From Thiomicrorhabdus sp. (GTDB taxonomy: Bacteria; Pseudomonadota; Gammaproteobacteria; Thiomicrospirales; Thiomicrospiraceae), in NCBI RefSeq assembly GCF_963677875.1, contig NZ_OY782562.1:62001-126000 (forward strand): a stretch of 64,000 bases of DNA, in the 5' to 3' direction. Below are positions 61,348-64,000 of this stretch, one piece after another; the first letter of the stretch is position 1, and the number at the start of each line of letters is the position of its first letter. The position numbers and the translations under genes are program-made. The notes under the pieces are model-generated. The model was not told the origin of the DNA, made no database searches, and worked only from the letters and a program-made list of their open reading frames with translations.

Positions 61348-62015
61348 TGTCGGACGTTGCTGTTATTGCCATCGATGGGCCAAGCGGAGTAGGGAAAGGC
61401 ACGCTGGCGCAATATTTAACCTGTAAAAGCGGGTTTCATCTGCTGGATAGCGGTGCAATTTATCGTGCGTTGGCTTTCGGTGCCCTCCATAATCAGATCG
61501 ATTTGCAAGACCATCAGGCTCTGGTTGCATTGGCCTTAAACCTTCCGGTCAGTTTTATGGGGGGAAGTGTTCTATTTGAAGGAAAAGACGTCACCTCCAA
61601 AATACGTACGGAAGAGACCGCTGCAGTTGCCTCAAAAGTTGCGGCAATACCCGAAGTTCGCAGTGCGCTCTTAGACCGCCAAAAAGCATTTGCTCAGGCC
61701 CCAGGATTGATTGCTGATGGCCGGGATATGGGGACGATCGTGTTTCCAAGCGCACCTTTAAAGCTGTTTTTAACGGCTTCGGCAGAAGTTCGGGCATTGA
61801 GACGGGTTAAACAGTTGAAAAACCAAGGAATTGATGCTAACATTGAAAAAATAACCCAAGACATTAGGGAACGCGACGAACGCGATGCGAATCGTAAGGC
61901 CGCTCCTTTAATTGCCGCAGAGGATGCGATTGTGATCGATACCTCGGATATGAGCATTGAAGAAGTGTGTCAAAAAGCGCTATTCCTTATGCAGGAGAGG
62001 GGCTTGCTGATTTAA
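61347..62015 (+). CDS. cmk: Cytidylate kinase
   Basis: 222-residue kinase phosphorylating CMP and dCMP. P-loop IDGPSGVGKGTLA, LLDSGAIYRALA, the cytidine-binding region GRDMGTIVFPSA, and the lid RDERDANRKAAPL. GGAGG lies 4 bases before ATG 61347, which shares a base with the aroA stop; ATG 61344 is three bases earlier and too near the ribosome site. cmk upstream of rpsA is conserved across proteobacteria. Confidence 0.95.
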   Translation: MSDVAVIAIDGPSGVGKGTLAQYLTCKSGFHLLDSGAIYRALAFGALHNQIDLQDHQALVALALNLPVSFMGGSVLFEGKDVTSKIRTEETAAVASKVAAIPEVRSALLDRQKAFAQAPGLIADGRDMGTIVFPSAPLKLFLTASAEVRALRRVKQLKNQGIDANIEKITQDIRERDERDANRKAAPLIAAEDAIVIDTSDMSIEEVCQKALFLMQERGLLI

Positions 62016-62085
62016 TCGGCATTGTTCCGAGTCAATTAGGTAAAGTTGAAAAAACAGCTTATCTTTTTGATTTAAAAGATTTTTT

Positions 62086-62118
62086 AAATCCCTGGCCTTC
62101 TTTGGGGGCCGGGGATTT
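62086..62118 (+). promoter_or_regulatory. Strong hairpin in the rpsA leader
   Basis: Twelve-base-pair stem AAATCCCTGGCC / GGCCGGGGATTT (one G-U pair) with a nine-base loop, between cmk and rpsA. No T tract follows, so it is a poor terminator. It lies about 110 bases before the rpsA start, which itself lacks a clear Shine-Dalgarno. S1 is known to control its own translation through leader hairpins in E. coli. Confidence 0.5.
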
Positions 62119-62230
62119 ATCGTTTATGTCGATCATTGGGAAATCGACATTGTACAACTGACCCGTTTGAAAGCAGATACTCCCATTTGATGTTCCAAGC
62201 GGTTTGATTAATTAATTTGGTAACTTATCC

Positions 62231-63892
62231 ATGAGTGAATTATCTTTCGCTGAATTATTTGAAGAGTCTTTACAACAAGACAAATTTAACACTGGTTCTT
62301 TGATCGTCGGTACGGTCGTTGCTATCGACAAAGAAGCAGTATTAGTTGATGCGGGCATGAAATCCGAATCAGCAATCCCTAAATCGCAGTTCCTTAACGC
62401 CGAAGGCGAATTGGAAGTTTCTGTTGGTGACGAAGTTGAAGTTTATCTGGAAACTTTGGAAGACGGTTTAGGTGAGACTCGCCTGTCTCGCGAAAAAGCG
62501 AAGCGTGCGAAAACTTGGGATCGCCTTGAAGCGGCTATGGAAGAATCTGAAGTTGTCAACGGTTTTGTTACTGGTAAGGTCAAAGGTGGTCTTACGGTTG
62601 ATGTTGAAGGTGTTCGCGGTTTCCTTCCTGGTTCACTTGTGGATATTCGCCCAATTCGCGACTTTAGCTTCCTTGAAGGTAAAGAAGTTGAATTGAAATT
62701 GGTCAAACTGGATCGCAAGCGTAACAACGTTGTTGTTTCTCGCCGTGCGGTCATTGAACAGGAAAGCTCTGCTGAACGTGAAGCGATTCTTGCAAACATG
62801 GAAGAAGGTTCTGTTCTTAAAGGGATTGTTAAGAACCTTACCGACTACGGTGCCTTTATCGATCTTGGTGGTGTTGACGGTCTTCTTCATATTACTGACA
62901 TGGCTTGGCGTCGTGTTAATCACCCATCTGAAATCGTTCAGGTTGGTGATGAAATCGAAGTTAAGGTTCTTAAGTTCGACAAAGAGCGTAACCGCGTTTC
63001 TCTAGGTCTGAAACAATTGGAAGAAGATCCTTGGGCGGATATGGTTGCTCGTTATCCGATCGGTGCGGAAGTGGCAGGTAAAGTTGCCAACCTGACTGAC
63101 TACGGTGCTTTCATTGAGATTGAAGACGGTATTGAAGGTCTGGTTCACACTTCTGAGCTTGATTGGACAAACCGTAACATCCACCCATCTAAAGTGGTTC
63201 ATCTTGGACAAGATGTTCGCGTTAAGATTTTGGATGTCGATCAGGAACGTCGTCGTATTTCTCTATCGATCAAACAGTGTACTGTTAATCCTTGGGAAGG
63301 CTTCTCTGCGACCCACGCGAAAGGTGATAAGATTTCTGGTTCTATCAAGTCTATCACTGACTTCGGTATCTTTATCGGACTTGACGGTGGCATCGACGGT
63401 CTGGTTCACTTGACTGATATCTCTTGGAATCAGCCTGGTGAAGAAGCAATCCGTGACTTCAAGAAAGGTGATGAACTGGAAACCGTTATCCTATCTATCG
63501 ATCCTGATCGTGAGCGTATCTCTCTTGGTCTTAAGCAGCTTGAACAAGATCCTTTCGGACAGTTTGTTGCTGAAAACGGTAAAGGCAGCATTGTTGTCGG
63601 TACTGTTAAGTCTGTTGACGAAAGAGGCGCTGTCATTGATCTGGCTCCGGAAGTTGAAGGTTACCTTCGTGCGTCCGAGTTGGTCGAAGATACCCGTGAT
63701 GCTTCAAGCGTTCTTCGTGAAGGCGATGAAGTTTCTGCAAAAATCACCAATATCGATCGCAAAAACCGTTCTTTGTCTTTGTCTGTCAAAGCGAAAGAAG
63801 CTCAAGAAGAAGCGGATGCGATCAAAGGTTATACCGAGCAGCAACCTGTTACCGGTAGCACCTTCGGTGATCTTTTCAAAGACAAGATCTAA
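62231..63892 (+). CDS. rpsA: 30S ribosomal protein S1
   Basis: 553 residues with six S1 domains: the first two bind the ribosome, the rest bind mRNA. Typical blocks include [20 protein letters not shown] (domain 1), [19 protein letters not shown] (2), [22 protein letters not shown] (3), [22 protein letters not shown] (4), [22 protein letters not shown] (5) and [21 protein letters not shown] (6). Codon use is strongly biased, as for a highly expressed gene. Upstream of the ATG only a weak GGTAAC is seen. ihfB usually follows, beyond this window. Confidence 0.98.
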   Translation: MSELSFAELFEESLQQDKFNTGSLIVGTVVAIDKEAVLVDAGMKSESAIPKSQFLNAEGELEVSVGDEVEVYLETLEDGLGETRLSREKAKRAKTWDRLEAAMEESEVVNGFVTGKVKGGLTVDVEGVRGFLPGSLVDIRPIRDFSFLEGKEVELKLVKLDRKRNNVVVSRRAVIEQESSAEREAILANMEEGSVLKGIVKNLTDYGAFIDLGGVDGLLHITDMAWRRVNHPSEIVQVGDEIEVKVLKFDKERNRVSLGLKQLEEDPWADMVARYPIGAEVAGKVANLTDYGAFIEIEDGIEGLVHTSELDWTNRNIHPSKVVHLGQDVRVKILDVDQERRRISLSIKQCTVNPWEGFSATHAKGDKISGSIKSITDFGIFIGLDGGIDGLVHLTDISWNQPGEEAIRDFKKGDELETVILSIDPDRERISLGLKQLEQDPFGQFVAENGKGSIVVGTVKSVDERGAVIDLAPEVEGYLRASELVEDTRDASSVLREGDEVSAKITNIDRKNRSLSLSVKAKEAQEEADAIKGYTEQQPVTGSTFGDLFKDKI

Positions 63893-64000
63893 TCTGACAT
63901 TAGATTCCCGTATCTAATTGAATGAAGCCCTGTACTCTTGGTGCAGGCGCTTCTAATTTGGTCTTTTCGCATAATTTGCGAATGAACGAAAACTCGTTGT
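63893..64000. other. Region after rpsA at the window edge
   Basis: 108 bases with no gene start and no clear terminator in view. Confidence 0.4.

Overview
This window looks like ordinary core chromosome of a gammaproteobacterium. Nearly every base lies in or next to a housekeeping gene, and no phage, insertion sequence, CRISPR array or integron is visible. Gene order mixes well-known gammaproteobacterial neighbourhoods: uvrC-pgsA-tRNA Gly/Cys/Leu as in E. coli, tig-clpP-clpX-lon-hupB, and ubiG-mupP-SDR facing gyrA-serC-pheA-hisC-tyrA-aroA-cmk-rpsA as in Pseudomonas. A stand-alone sulfide:quinone oxidoreductase carrying the three expected cysteines suggests a sulfur oxidiser. My best guess is the Thiomicrospira/Hydrogenovibrio/Thiomicrorhabdus group, which is an inference and not proven by the sequence.

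Layout. 1-4.4 kb: 3' part of pnp and a PreP-like M16 metalloprotease. 4.6-7.8 kb (minus): purB, roxA (ribosomal protein hydroxylase) and a DUF1810 gene. 8.1-12.0 kb: acnB and a repeat-rich lipoprotein with a peptidoglycan-binding tail. 12.2-16.7 kb: an S49 peptidase diverging from uvrC, then pgsA and three tRNA genes. 16.7-18.9 kb: a sparse stretch with a small membrane peptide, a DUF3087 protein and an exported Sel1-repeat protein. 19.1-23.4 kb: a TPP riboswitch and thiC-thiO-thiS-thiG. 23.4-29.0 kb: a CsiV-like exported protein and mfd on the minus strand, diverging from an unusual RND/MMPL-like membrane protein that has no periplasmic domains. 29.2-35.5 kb: sqr, a TRIC/UPF0126 channel, lolC(F)-lolD, the ABC-F protein YheS and a small DUF2892 protein. 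35.8-42.3 kb: the proteostasis block tig, clpP, clpX, lon, followed by hupB. 42.4-42.9 kb: a tRNA-Val/tRNA-Asp pair present twice in tandem. 43.2-50.4 kb: fabI diverging from a four-gene oligopeptide ABC transporter with yejABEF-like order. 50.5-52.6 kb (minus): ubiG, a MupP-like phosphatase and an SDR. 53.0-63.9 kb: gyrA, the serine/aromatic amino acid/histidine aminotransferase block, cmk and rpsA.

How it fits together. Most transcription units end in clear intrinsic terminators, several built on nearly the same AACGCCCG stem. The thiamine operon has the thiazole-branch genes needed with an aerobic glycine oxidase (ThiO) and is preceded by a TPP aptamer. The serC-rpsA block supplies chorismate-pathway and nucleotide functions and leads into ribosomal protein S1, whose start lacks a clear Shine-Dalgarno and is preceded by a strong hairpin. 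The MupP-like gene suggests the Pseudomonas-type MurNAc recycling route.

No undescribed multi-gene system is evident. The best candidates for something new are single genes or sites: the periplasmic-loop-free 12-TM RND-like protein (27789-29012), the eight-repeat lipoprotein (10907-12034), a substrate-binding protein with a C-terminal membrane anchor (44173-46428), a perfect inverted repeat holding both -10-like boxes between fabI and the peptide transporter, and a tRNA promoter whose spacer is antisense to the tRNA D-arm.
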